Positions 34,220 to 46,087 of a stretch of DNA of 64,000 nucleotides are shown here, one piece after another. The notes under the pieces were generated by a model, which was not told where the DNA came from, searched no databases, and worked only from the letters and a program-made list of their open reading frames with translations. Positions within the stretch are counted from its first letter, which is position 1; each line of letters starts with the position of its first letter. Position numbers and translations under genes: made by a program. Source of the DNA: Acanthamoeba sp. SK_2022b (taxonomy: Eukaryota > Discosea > Longamoebia > Acanthamoebidae); NCBI GenBank assembly GCA_027943245.1, contig JANDJZ010000100.1:1-64000 (forward strand). The letters run 5' to 3'.

Positions 34220-36405
34220 TTAGAGCTTCTCGACCTTGTCCTGGAAGTTGTCCCTGATGGCGGCCAGGAAGTCATCGGTGGTGAGCCAGTGCTTGTCGGT
34301 CATCCTGGGCGCGCACACAACGCAACAACGAAGGAAACAAGGGGAAGGGGAGAGTGTTAGCTTGCCGTACAACATATTACCACTGCTACACACACAGAGG
34401 GGGGGGGGAGAAGAGGGCCGAAGGGCTCGTACTTGGAGCCATGGACACACAGGGCAAGATCCTTGGTCATCTTGCCGCTCTCGACGGTCTCGATACAGGC
34501 CTTCTCGAGGGCGGCGGAGAACTGGGCGAGGGCCGTGTTGTTGTCGAGCTTGGCCCTGTGCTCCAGACCCTTGGTCCAAGCGAAGATGCTGCGCTCCGGG
34601 GCACACGCCAGTAGCCAAAGTCACTACACAGAAGCACAAGCCAAGCAGTAGACGAGGGAGGGAGGGGGGTCGGCGAACCTGGCAATGGGGTTGGTGGAGG
34701 TGGGCTGACCCTTCTGCCACATGCGGTAGTGGCGGGTGACGGTGCCGTGAGCCGCCTCGGTCTCAACGGTCTTGCCGTCGGGGCACATCAGCAGCGAGGT
34801 CATCAGACCCAGGGAGCCAAAGCCTGTAAAGGAGCAAGGAGGAGGAGGAGAAGAGTGATGAGCGCTGGGCATGGCATTAGCAGAGACAGGACGCCGTCTG
34901 CTCGCACCCTGAGCGACAATGTCCGACTGAACGTCGCCGTCGTAGTTCTTGCAGGCCCACACGAAGCCGCCCGACGACTTGAGCGCGAAGGCGACCATGT
35001 CGTCGATGAGGCGGTGTTCGTACCACTGCTTGTTGGCCTCGAACTGCGCCTTGTACTGCCTGTGTGGGTGTATGCATGGATCAGCGATTAATCGCGAGAC
35101 ATCTGCTTGACAGGCGGCCTGGCTTGCCAGCGCTGGCTGCTACGTACTTGTCGTAGATGTTCTGGAAGATGTCCTTGAACCTGCCGTCGTACTGCTTCAG
35201 GATAGTGTTCTTGGTGCTGAGGTACAGCGGCCAGTTCTTGGCCAGCGCGTACTGGAAGCAGCTGTGCGCAAAGCCCTCGATCGACTGCAGTGCGCATTGG
35301 GGGGGGGGCAGATGAGAACCAATACAACGCAGCCACGCTGTGGGCAGCCGTACTTCATCGGTGTTGTACATGCCCATGACGACGCCGGGGCCCTTGAAGT
35401 CGTACACCTGCTGCACCTCCTTGGGGCTGCCGTCAGCCGGGGTGAAGACGAGGTCGTAGGTGCCGGCCTTGGGCACCACCAGATCAGTGGCCTTGTACTG
35501 TTGTTTGTTGTCGAGAGTGGGGCAAGAAGCCGAGTGTGAGTAACAACGGGCTTGGTGCTAGTTGGTGCGCGACACGTGATCGATTTCTCGAAAAGGGCTC
35601 GGAGTACCTGGTCGCCGTGAGCGTGGCGGCCGATGACGATGGACTGGCTCCAGCCGGGGACGAGGCGGGGCACGTTGTTGCAGATGATGGGCTCACGGAA
35701 GACGGTGCCGCCCAGGATGTTACGGATGGTGCCGTTGGGCGACTTCCACATCTTCTTGAGCTTGAACTCTGTGCACGGCGAGGGCGTGTAAGTGGCAGCA
35801 ATGGCAGCGAACTTTGAGAACACGAGGACGAGAAAAAGGAGGAGAAGGAAAGCGCACCGGTGACGCGGTTCTCGTCCGGAGTGATGGTAGCGCACTTGAT
35901 GCCGACGTTGTAACGCTGAATGGCCTCGGCAGCCTCGACGGTTACCTTGTCGTTGGTCTGGTCGCGGTACTCAATGCCAAGATCGTAGTACTTGAGGTCG
36001 ATGTTCAGGAAGGGCAGGATCAACTGTCGCGCATAGAAAACGAACGTGAGGACGCGATAATGGACAGTAGGATGGCCAGTGCAGCCACGCAGCGAACCTC
36101 TTCCTTGATCCTCTTCCAGATGATTCTGGTCATCTCGTCACCATCAAGCTCCACGACGGGATTCTTGACGTCAATCTTCTTGTGGGCGAGCCTCACTAAA
36201 AATCAACATTTTTATGCAACTTTTTTAGCGCCAACGAAAGCCGCAACCAACTTGTAACTACAGGAATTGACGACAAGACCAGAGCAGAGGGATTTATTGC
36301 ACCTTGCTCGTGGGTAAGAGCCACAGAGGCGCCCAGATTGCGCTGAACCAGCGTGTGGGTGGTTGGGGCGCTCCTCTTAGCAACATTGATCGCGTGTCTT
36401 CTCAT
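34220..36405 (-). CDS. NADP-dependent isocitrate dehydrogenase
   Basis: Exons assemble into the full eukaryotic enzyme: [36 protein letters not shown] N-terminal strands, [31 protein letters not shown] with [36 protein letters not shown] helix, [39 protein letters not shown] with [11 protein letters not shown], and [17 protein letters not shown]. The basic N-terminus ([17 protein letters not shown]) looks like a mitochondrial presequence. It converts isocitrate to 2-oxoglutarate with NADPH production. The start at 36405 has the leader directly upstream of conserved sequence. It shares a 303-bp divergent promoter with the coiled-coil gene at 36709. Confidence 0.96.
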
Positions 36406-36708
36406 TGTGCCAGCAGATGTGAATCCAAGAAATTCGGCTGGTGTGGTAGTTTGACTTGCCTTCGTGCTCGTTGCAAACGGGCACCAAGCCTCCAACGCCC
36501 AATGGTCTTCCGCCCGGCGTTGCCGGCAAAACCAGGCCATCGCCCCAAGCCCAGATTAGGTATTCCCATGCTTCCCGCCAAAACGCTTTCGCGCCAAGAG
36601 CGCAACAGCAAGCGTCGTCTTGCAAGGGCCATCTAGGTGCTCAGTAGTCGTTTGGCAAGTGTCTTGGTCGTACCTTGGAGGTGTGGCGACGTGTGGCTGT
36701 GGAAAAAG
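36406..36708. promoter_or_regulatory. Divergent intergenic region
   Basis: It lies between the isocitrate dehydrogenase and coiled-coil gene starts. A 45-codon open frame beginning at about 36501 on the plus strand is present but has no support as a gene. Confidence 0.4.
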
Positions 36709-38992
36709 ATGGCGCTCAGGTCAAAGATTCAGGCGTTTGAAGTTGGTGGCGTTTCGAACCTCACTCCAAACTCCAAGCGCAAGCGGAGCATTTATGATGC
36801 CGAAGTGGTATTGTCATCGCTGCGCTCTACTTGAGAGTCACTGCCAATCGTTGTAACGTTGATTTGCGCAGGATCAAAAAATCGATCTTTTTGAATCGTT
36901 GAAGAGCAAGGAAGAAGGTTACAGACGACTTGGTCCCATGTACCGAAGGTTTGGTAATCTCAAGCAGAAATTTGAGGCCGATCTGCGCTCCATCCACGAG
37001 GAAGACAAGGAGAACATCGCCAACTGTGGTCAGGCTGCTGAGGCTGCACGTAAGTTACCTCTTCCGCGCAGTCAGCCCACACGCGTGCTGACGGCTCTGT
37101 GTCGCGCACAGGACCACCCACGCCCAAGGCCAAGGAAGAGCACGTGCCAGCATCAAACGAGCTGCCTGATGTCGTCTCGATGGAGGAAGCGGCGCTAAAC
37201 GCGGCGCGTGTTGCTGAGCTTGAAGAGATGATACAAACGCTCCAGCACAAGTACAATGTGCGCAAGAAGCAGGTGCATACCTTAAAGAAACAGAAGCTGG
37301 GTATGCTCCTTCCATGCGCTTGCGTGCGCTCCTTTGACTTGTGTTGCTCACCGTGGTCACGGCGCCGTAGATCTGGAGAGCATGGTGTCTGCGCAGCGAG
37401 AGGAGCACGCACAACGCATCGAACTCCAGCAACAGAGCGAGGCAGAGGTGCAACGGCTCCAGGAGCTGAACAAGTTCCTGAGCGAGGGCTACGAGGACGT
37501 GAAGGAGGAGATGCGCAAGAAGGCTGTGCTGATTCGCAGCAAGGTGCTGCGCGAAGAGCTGCGCAAGGAGCTTGAGGACAAGCGCAAGCTGCGTGAAGAG
37601 ATGCGCGAGCGGCAGCGGACGACGGCCAGCAACATCAGCAACGACTTGCCTGAATCAGAAGCCGATGACCAGCACGGGTTTGCGTCCCCGCCAGATACCG
37701 AAGAGGCCCGGCAGGCCGCTGCGACCGCCAGAGAAGAGCGAAGACGAATGGCGGAGCAGCTCGAAAGTGAGATCGCCAAGCGAGTGAGGGCCGAGTGCGA
37801 GCAGCGAGAGGAGGCCCGAGTGAGCAGCCGTCTGGCGGCCATGCGGGAGGAGCTCGAGCGGGAGGCCAGCGCCAGGCTTGCCCGCGAATGGGCCGAGTGG
37901 GAGAGCCGACAGGTCGAGATAGCCCGGCAGAACGAGGAGGAATCGCAGCGACGGCAGCGTGAGTTGAAGAGGAAGTGCGAGGAGGAGTTTGATGGTCGCA
38001 TTGGTGCGCTCCGCGGCGACAACGAGAAGCTGAGCCGTGAGATCGAGGACAAGGAGGAGGAGCTCCAGCTCCTTCGAAGTGACGTCGTGGCGCTGCAGGA
38101 GGCGATCGAGAGCATGCAGCAGGAGATGACGATCGAAGAGGCCGACTGGGAGCGGATGAAGGCCTGCCTTGAGAAGGAGGTGCATCGCGCCTACAAGGAG
38201 CTCAAGGCCAAGGAGGAGAAAGAGACCGAGCTGCAGGGCGAGATCCGCAGCCTCAAGGAAGAGCTGCATCGCGCCGTCGCACAGCAGCAGTCGCGCGCCA
38301 CAGAGGGCGAGTGCCAATATTGCGGCGGCAAGAGAAGAAAGGTCGACAACGACGGCGATGACGCTGCGCGCGATGTTGCCGTCCCGGAGCAGGAGGAAGC
38401 CAAGGGTGGCAGCGACAAGAAGAATTCGAATGCGACAAAGGCCACCGAGCGAGCGGCAACAAAGGAGACTTCCAACAGGACGCCGGTGCGAACCCAGCTG
38501 AAGCGACCGGCGTCGGTGGTGATCAGGCGAACGAGTGACGTCAAGCCCCCGACCGAGAAGGACATGGCCACCAAGGAGGCCAAGGAGGAAAAGGCCGCCA
38601 AGCGACGGTCTCAGGTCACTTCAGTCGGCACGCCGCGGCCAGCGGTCACAAAGCCCAGCAGCAGGGCGACACTGGCCGGCCGGGACAAGGGCGCCATTGC
38701 CTCGTTGGGCTCTTCGTCGTCTGCCACCGCCGCTTCATCGTCAGCGTCACCCCTCCGCAGGGCCAGCCTCGCGCCCTCCACGCCACGCAAAGGTTCGGTG
38801 AGGGAGAAGAGCGCAGCCAGTGGCATTGGGTCGTCCTCGTCCGGCGTAGCCGTGGCGTCTCCGCGAAGGCGTGAGCGTGCGTCGTCGGTATTTGCCTCTC
38901 AGACGCCGCGGTTCGACACGAAGGTCGACCCTCTGCGCTATGAAAAGCTTGTGGGCCTTGGGAGCGCCAACAGCGATGGTGCCGCTCAGTGA
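36709..38992 (+). CDS. Long coiled-coil protein with KEN box and basic Ser-rich tail
   Basis: The start is at MALRSKIQAFEVGG. Short introns separate the first exons, and the last exon is long (about 37370-38992). Residues from DLESMVSAQREEHAQRIELQ to about 38290 form an almost unbroken coiled coil (Glu, Arg, Gln heptads). HEEDKENIANC contains a KEN sequence, the APC/C degron type. CQYCGGKRRK is an isolated Cys pair. The tail is Ser/Thr/Pro/Lys/Arg-rich with many SP and TP sites, like cytoskeletal or mitotic scaffold proteins. No motor or enzyme domain is seen. A role in cell division or the cytoskeleton is possible but inferred only from composition and the KEN box. Confidence 0.72.
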
Positions 38993-40089
38993 GGCATTTT
39001 TTGATTTGTAAATGCACGGCTTATACATTCTGTGCTCCTTTTCAAAAGGCACAAATGCTCAAACTTTTGCTTCTTCAGCCAGGCCCTCTGTGCTGTTGTC
39101 ATGCACTGATTAATCCTTGGGGCATCTGACGTTCTTGTGCTCTGTGTGAAAGAGCTAGTAAGAACCTACTCACAAGCTTTCCTGTTTGAGCCCTGTCATT
39201 CACCCAATTAGCACAAGAAGCTCTGCTGGAGCACCCATGATGACAACTTTTGGGAGAAGTGCAGCAGCAAGAAGAGGGAGAGGACTCCTTCCTCATTAAG
39301 GGACAAGGGTGCTAGGGGAAGCAAGTCCCAAAAGTGCCATCCATCTTCCTCACCTTCCTCTTCTTCTTCTTCCTCTTCTTCCTACAAGCACCAAGATACA
39401 GAGGAGGAGGATCTGTTCAATGAAGAAGAGTCTTAGAGCTCCCAGCCTGAGGACTCTGACCACAATGTTTAACTTGCACTTGTAGATACAGCTTTCTTTT
39501 GTTTCATTCCAATTCTCCCCTTTTTTAGTGGGTCCCTTGTGCAGCAGACTCTATACGTCCCTTCACCCAGACAGTATAGGCTCTGTTTTCCCTACTTACA
39601 GTAAAATTTTCAATATTCAATTTTATCAGTGACTAAAAATGCTATCTCAAATATGCATATGATTACTTAAACTTTTATAGTGAAAAATCCATAACTATTT
39701 ATGCAATCAGAAGAGAAATATTCACCATAACCCATCGTCACAGCAGTAATGGATCACCCATACCCAGTGATGAGCATAAAGATTAAGGTTTTGCCAGTAC
39801 ACCTCCTTCACCACACACACATAAATGCAATGCTCATGCACCTCCTTCACCACAAAATAAAGAATGTTTTGTTGGTGCAGCTGAGTATAACTGTTATGCA
39901 GGAGCAAGAAGAGGAAGAGTGATGTTTGGAGCCACTTTATTGAAGGGGAGGGTAGCAGCAAACTGCTGTGCTCCACTTATACCTGCTCCTTGGCTTCTCT
40001 GCAGTGCCCACGCACTGAATCACTCTGTACATATGAGCTTACAGCATGAGTCACTTGTTCCCACACTCCAGAGGGCATAGCTAGCAAGC

Positions 40090-40860
40090 TTCTTCAGGCA
40101 ATCTCCTGTTGCAGCCCTGGAGCTCAGCAAGCAACTGGCTATCTCCAAGGAGAGTACTAAGAAGCTGAAGATTGATTATAAGTGCTCCTGCTGCAAGATC
40201 TGCCTACAGAAGCACATTGCTGCTGTTACTTCTGCCCTACAAGAGCTGTGCCAGAAGAGGACTACCAGGAAAGTGCCTCCACCTGCTATCACCAACAATG
40301 AGTGGGTGGTGGTGGCAGATCTCATTACAGTCCTCCTCCCTCTACACTGGGCTATCAAGGGGAGTCTGCACCCACTATTTGCCAGGTGATGCTGATTGTT
40401 ACCATCCTCTTCACTTAGCTTGCACCTTCAGAGGATGATATCTCCCCTCACCTCTACCTTCAAGGAAGCTCTGAGAACAGATCTCTCTGACCATTGGGGT
40501 ACCATCATAGCAAAATCAGATTTGATTAGTCAGTGTCACCTCCTTCACCAAGCCCAATGCTGCAGCAGCAATTCTTATCTGTCTGTCAAGGTAGGCACCA
40601 GTGTGACCACCTTTGCTTCTGGTATGGGCTATCAAGGTGTCCCCTTCAATTTTCTATGTTGGATGCATTTACACTGCAGCCTTGGTGCTGTTGCAGCTAA
40701 GCACATGCATTCCATGTATCAAAAGATACAGCATGCTACTGGCACCGTAAAATCAGTGATCCTTCCTTCCATCCCAAGCCTTGGGGAGGGTTGGAGTATG
40801 TGTATGTACTTGATGACTCATGAGCTGCAAATTATTTATATTTTGCACTGAAGGAGATGA
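40090..40860 (+). pseudogene. hAT-like transposase remnant
   Basis: One frame reads ITNNEWVVVADLITVLLPLH; a second frame, after a shift, reads ESAPTICQVMLIVTILFT, a stop, then APSEDDISPLTSTFKEALRT and DLSDHWG. The order Trp-Leu-Leu helix, then Pro-Thr-Ile strand-helix, then a KEALR-DL helix matches the region around the insertion domain of hAT transposases. At least one frameshift and one stop break it. The sequence is CpG-depleted. No intact catalytic core or terminal inverted repeats were found. Confidence 0.45.
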
Positions 40861-40989
40861 TTTGATTTAGGCTGTCTTGTGGCAGTGTGTTCGCCATTGC
40901 CCTCACTCTACAATAATTGGTGAAGATCCACTTGATGAAGTTGGGCTGGAGTATGGGCGGAGCAGAAACAACGATCCAAAAGATTTCAG

Positions 40990-41600
40990 AAATCAGAGGG
41001 TGTGCCCCTTTCTGATTGATTTGTAATCATTGATAATTACAGTCGATATTGTCCATATTTTTTGGTGCTGGTGCAGCGTGTAGGGGAGGTCACAGACAGG
41101 GGTTTGAATGGGGTCCTTGGCAGCCTGAAAGTCTTTGATCTTTGCAATCATGTTCTTGATGGTAATGCAGTGCAATGCAAATTCGCAGTACAACTCTTTG
41201 CTCAATTTGTTTTGCAATCTCAAATAAAAACAAAAACGTACCTTTAAAGCCAGCATCTCCCATCCCATGCTCATCAGGAGAAAATCGGTTCCATTTATCA
41301 ACTTCAAGGACTGCAATGTCCAAATCATTTTGTGACCCACCATAAGATGAAGACAAATAAAAAATTCGACCAAGCATGGGCACAAACTGCAAGATGGTGA
41401 CAGAGTGCTGCTTCTTCTTGGCAGAATAAAGCAGTGTTAACACCAGGGCGATATGATGAGCAGATGGGCTGCTCTGTCCCATTAACAACCCATGTGTATA
41501 GAATTTGATGAAAAAGATGCTGAGCTTGCATCATTCTTTCATCATAGGAGGGGAAGATGAGCTGGGGGGGACAGAGATTGATACAAGAAATCAATCATGT
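40990..41600 (-). pseudogene. Harbinger/PIF-like DDE transposase remnant
   Basis: On the minus strand one frame reads YSAKKKQHSVTILQFVPMLG, RIFYLSSSYGGSQNDLDIAV and HGMGDAGFKGTF. It continues in another frame as LSKELYCEFALHCITIKNMI. The pattern of a Tyr-Ser-x-Lys-His strand, a Gly-Ser-x-(H/N)-Asp loop and GDAGF is the DDE_Tnp_4 (Harbinger) arrangement around the second and third catalytic acids. A frameshift near 41230 and the lack of a first acidic motif indicate a dead copy. Confidence 0.5.
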
Positions 41601-42316
41601 GATGATGAATATTATTGGCAGTAGATTTCAATACATTGAATAAAGCTGCCATCAACGCATCAACAAGATAAAGACAAAGAAAGATGAAGATGAAGATGAT
41701 CTCAGTGATGGGCGTTGAGATATCTCTCAGTTGAGATGGTGATGTGGTCCTAATCTTGTTGCTAAATTTACCTCACACCTTGTTAGAGATGGGTGTGGCA
41801 CACTAAGCTCTTTGAGGTCATCATCATGAAGCCTCCAAATCGAAAGGGCTAAATGATCTGACAAAAAATGGACATTAAATTGAAGATGCCTATGATCTGA
41901 TCAAAAAGATTTATTTACCTCCATCTGCTGCTTTCTCTTGCTCACTCTTGTTCTCCTTTGCCTTTGCCTTCTTGCCCTGCTGCATCACATCTTTGCCACA
42001 GGAACTGTTTGAGCAACTGCTGGGTATCCCTCAAACTGAGGTGGAAGAACTCATCACCCTCTACACAGTCAACAAACAGCATGCCTGTGACCACATTCTT
42101 TCCCCACTCTCACACATTTATTTAATTTTAATTTTTCCACAGCACTACCCCAGCTTTATCTTCCTCACATCTGTTTTTGAGATCTATCCTTGCATCATGA
42201 CAAGATGCTTTCATTTCTTTATTCCCATTATTCACCCCAACTTTCTTTTCAGGATTGGCCATTTCGCCTTGCTCACTCTCGTCACTTGTTGAGAAACCTC
42301 TTGACTTTTGCTCTAG

Positions 42317-42870
42317 ATGGCGCAGAACAAGGTGAGTAACTCACTGGAGCGAGTTTTTGAAGTTTTAAAGCAGTTTTGGAAAGTTGTGGTGCGCGGCAAG
42401 AGGGGGCAGTCAGTTGAACTGCGCTCCCCCTCGCCCAACACACGCCAACAAGAAAAAACAAACAACAATAGCTGGCCGAGGAATGTTGAATGCGGTTGTT
42501 TATTCTGCGAAGAAACGCACACAAGGGATTCACCACTTACGCGCAGGGCAGGACCTGCGGACCTGAACGAAGAAAACGTAAGAAGAGGGCAACTGATTGC
42601 ACAAGGAGACGGGAGAAAATAAGGTAGTGACTCATATTCTATGGATGGTACTTGAGTTATGTCATCAAAGCTGTTGGTAATGCTATGGTTCGTTTTCTAA
42701 TCAACGTGACTACCACTCGCGCGAAGGAGAGGAGGGAGGCGAGAAAGCTTACCACGGTGGGTAGAATCGTGAACAGTGCCAGGTTTGGGTTGGCGACGGG
42801 TAAGTCATGCACACGACCTGGCGAAGGTGAAGTGAGCCATTGTGCAACAGCTACGGGTGTTGCATTTTAA
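42317..42870 (+). CDS. Possible small spliced gene, unknown
   Basis: MAQNK is followed at once by a consensus donor (GTGAGT). Further exon-like pieces AGPADLNEEN before GTAAGA (about 42544-42578) and YVIKAVGNAMVRFLINVTTT with RAKERREARK (about 42657-42759) have good splice signals. The pieces could make a small basic protein, distantly reminiscent of Alba-type nucleic-acid binders, but the middle of such a fold is missing. It is listed as a weak candidate. Confidence 0.25.
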
Positions 42871-43828
42871 TGGAATAAAGAAAAAGAGCAGAGCTCATAG
42901 ACAATGTTGGTTACATATGCTCGCAACGCTTAAGGTCATGCAGGCAAGCAGACCACGCCACGGCATCAAACGCAAATTATTGAATCATAGCAAATAAAGA
43001 GATTTGTAAAATCGCGATTGGAAGATGTGTTACCTTGGATATGTGGCGCTCATTGTTAGGCCTACCCGATGATCCGACGAGATCTGAAAAAGAGCTGTGT
43101 GAGAACTTTCGTAGTGGTGCAAAAAATGATTGTGAGAATTGGGTAAGAATCAGAGAATTGTGGTCAATTGTCCTCAGGCTTGGGATCGGCGATTATTGTG
43201 TCATCACAAAAGAAAGTGGTCGCGTGAGGGATAAAAAAATTACCTCTAAAGGTCAGCGAGCCAGGCGTGCGCTTGCTTCAACTACAGCAAGCTACTCCGG
43301 CGATCGTGCTGATCAGCTCCGGAGACGAGTGATCTGTGTGGCATAAGGAGCGGAAGTCTTAGCGGTAACTACGAGAGAGGGTGTGGCAAGCGTAAACATG
43401 AGCAGATGGTTTCAGAAGAATTAAGGTAGCGGGTTTTTTCGTCAAATTGAAAAACAATCGGACAAATGCCTGTTGGTCATCATTGAAAGACTCAGCGGCC
43501 TTGGCGGACTAGAAAGCGTACCTAATCTCAGCCAAGGGCCATGCGGTGGTGAAGGTTGAGAGCCGGGAAGAACGGTGGAGTAGACGATAGAGAAAAACAA
43601 GAACCGGCAACCCGATAGATAAATACGGAATTTGATATTTTGCGGACACTGCAACATTGATATCTAATTGGACATCTGATTGTGAGCTGCGCCAGTGGCT
43701 GGAGCAAAAAAAAAGGGAAAATAATTCATTTCCTCGACGCCAAGGCCTTGCGGGAAAGGCGAGCACAGATTCAAGCCTCTTGTGAGCTTAGAGGGTCCAT
43801 CCATCTGTGGCAGCTCCACACGCGAGGG
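42871..43828. other. Intergenic, one weak ORF
   Basis: An open frame at 43035-43346 has no recognised domain, and AT-rich sequence follows. The end nearest 43829 presumably includes the FYVE-TBC promoter. No firm feature was seen. Confidence 0.3.
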
Positions 43829-45516
43829 ATGTCAAAAACGGTTGATTTTTACGAAATGGAACAACAATCGCCACGTAAGCAGAACGGCAACGTGGTCGAA
43901 TCCAAGCAGCATACAACGCTCAGCAAAGAAGAGGAGGCGGCAGCAGAGCGCGAGCGAGTAAGGGTTATGTCCGGCGAGGCGCCCCCGATGCGCGAGCCCT
44001 CCTACCCACCGCCGCCAGACGGAGGTCCAGTGAGCCACGTGCAGGTAGTGGAGGGTATCAACTGCTCCTGGGCAGACGAGCGCAACGTGCACGATTGCCC
44101 CATCTGCGGCAGCGCCTTCTCGTTCTTCCGCAGAAAGGCACCACCTCCGCACCCTTGCTTGACTTCGCCCCTCTCCGCTGCTCTCCTCACGGCAGGCTTC
44201 TCTCGTGGCGTGCGGTATGCAGCATCACTGCAGGGCGTGCGGTGGTGTGTTCTGCTGGTACTGCACGGAGACACGGATCAAACTCGTTGTCGTCGGTTCA
44301 CTCACCGAGCAGTTCGTGCGCATCTGCGACATGTGCGCCAAGAAAGGTACCACTTTATTTCGGTACATTAAAAAAATTAAATTAAACGAAAAAAAACCAA
44401 ATAATAAAAATAAATAGATTTGATATCTTCAGTCAGTGTGCCCGGTCCTCTCACTCGTCAGCGTGCTTGGCCAGCGCATATTCAAAGTGCCCCAGTGCTG
44501 GAGTCGTTCATTCCCGACGACGAGATGAAGGACTGGCACGTCCTCATCCACTCGTACGATCCCGTTAATCCACAAAACAACAGACGGGTACGCACTTCTA
44601 CCCCTTTCCCTTCGTTTCGTGTTCTTTGTCGTTGGCGTAGTGCTTACGCAACATCGCCACGAGCAGCTCAAGGAGAAGATCAAGAACCAGGACGTGCCCG
44701 ATGTTCTTCGGGCTCTGCTGTGGCAGGCCCTCACCGGATCGGCTCAGGCCAAGCAGAACTCCCCACACAGCTACGCCGTACCGTCGCCGCTCCTTCTCGT
44801 TTTGTTGCCTGGGAGCTTTGCTCACGCCGGACGCTTTCGCACACCCTCACAGTCTATGCTGGCACGAGACTTGGACCCACAGACCGAGGAGCGACTGCAC
44901 CAGGACCTCACCCGCACCTTCTCCGACGAGCGACTCGCCCAAATCAAATGCAGACGGTACAACACGGCGAGCCCGCAGCACGTCCGACGCGCGCGCGCGC
45001 GCATGCACGCACACACACATGTGCACGCTACCGAGCAGTGTTGTGACCTGCTGCCTACAGAATCGATAGCCGGCTGGTCCAACAGCGCATATTCAACCTG
45101 CTCAAGGCCTTCTGCCTCATGTACACCAACATCAACTACGAGCAAGGGATGAGCTTCATTGCCGGTGTCTTGGTGCTGCTTACCGACGAAGAGGTTCTCA
45201 GCCCCGTCCACCCCTATCCCCCCATTCCCTCATATGTGGCCGCTCTGCTTAGGCTCACTTCTCTCTCTCTCTCTCTCCCTCCTCATCAATGTATGGGCCG
45301 CACAGCACGCCTTCTGGATGTTTGTGCAGGTGATGCGCAAGTTCTACGTCGCGGGCATGTACAAGGCCGGAACGCCTGTGCTCAAGCGGTGCGTGCAGCA
45401 CTTCAAGAGCATGGTCTCCCACCTGTTCCCCGACCTCGACGAACACTTTGTACTCATTGCCCCTCGCCCCTCGGGCACATCGCCACTCGCTCTGCCGGTA
45501 CCTCGTTCGCTGACCC

Positions 45517-45554
<38 letters not shown>

Positions 45555-45918
45555 AGAATCGAGAGGGCATCACGGTGGAGATATTCGCCAACCAATGGTT
45601 TTTGACTCTGTACTCGTACAACTTCCCGCTCAACTTCGTCTTCCGAATATGGGACCTCTTCTTGAGCGAAGGGATCGACTTCATACTCACCATGGCTCTA
45701 GCCATATTCTGTCATCAGCAAGGTGCTGCTTCTCGACCACTCGCCCTACTCGATGGCATTGGCTCATTTCTCGGAGTGTCCTCCGCGCAGATAAACTGAC
45801 GAAGCTCAACTACATGGAAACGATGACATTTTTGTCCACACTGCCATCGGTCATGCACAATTTTCGAGGCTACATCACCATTGCCATAGAGATGCTGGAG
45901 GACATGGCCTCCGGATGA
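43829..45918 (+). CDS. FYVE-TBC domain RabGAP
   Basis: The N-terminal FYVE finger is complete across an intron: a WADERN element, CPICGSAFSFFRRK, then QHHCRACGGVFCWYC and ICDMC. The TBC (Tre-2/Bub2/Cdc16) domain follows: VPDVLRALLWQALTGS, the arginine-finger element LHQDLTRTFSDE (IxxDxxR type), NINYEQGMSFIAGVLVLL with the YxQGM glutamine finger, HAFWMFVQVMRKFYV, EIFANQWFLTLYSYNFPLNF and RIWDLFLSEGIDFI. Both catalytic residues are present, so it should speed GTP hydrolysis by a Rab on PtdIns3P-bearing endosomal or phagosomal membranes. An intron carries a (GCGT)n repeat at about 45518-45553. The start at MSKTVDFYEME suits the domain spacing; an upstream in-frame ATG at 43682 is less likely. 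Confidence 0.93.
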
Positions 45919-46087
45919 TCTCGTTCAGTACTGCACGTCAAGCTATCGTTGGTCTTCCCGCCCCTCCCCTGTTTTGAGAAGGAGAGATAGTTGTTGTCAT
46001 AGTTATTTATTTTACGAAGGCCTTTTCGTGTTGGCATGACCTCTTTCTGTACAAGTACACCTCTCTCTCCCTCTCCCCCCCCCCCAC

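Larger units (their letters stand above)
38993..42300. other. AT-rich, CpG-depleted island with decayed mobile elements
   Basis: Composition changes abruptly after the coiled-coil gene. By eye there is no CpG from about 39133 to 39556, and very few across the rest, while TpG and CpA are common. Open frames are short and broken. Remnants at about 39212-39436 (a Ser-rich frame ending DLFNEEES), 40090-40860 (hAT-like) and 40990-41600 (Harbinger-like, minus strand) are described separately. No intact gene is supported. Confidence 0.8.

Noticed and set aside
37489..38317. Long minus-strand Ser/Leu-rich frames
   Set aside because: Shadows of the Glu/Lys/Arg coiled coil on the plus strand.
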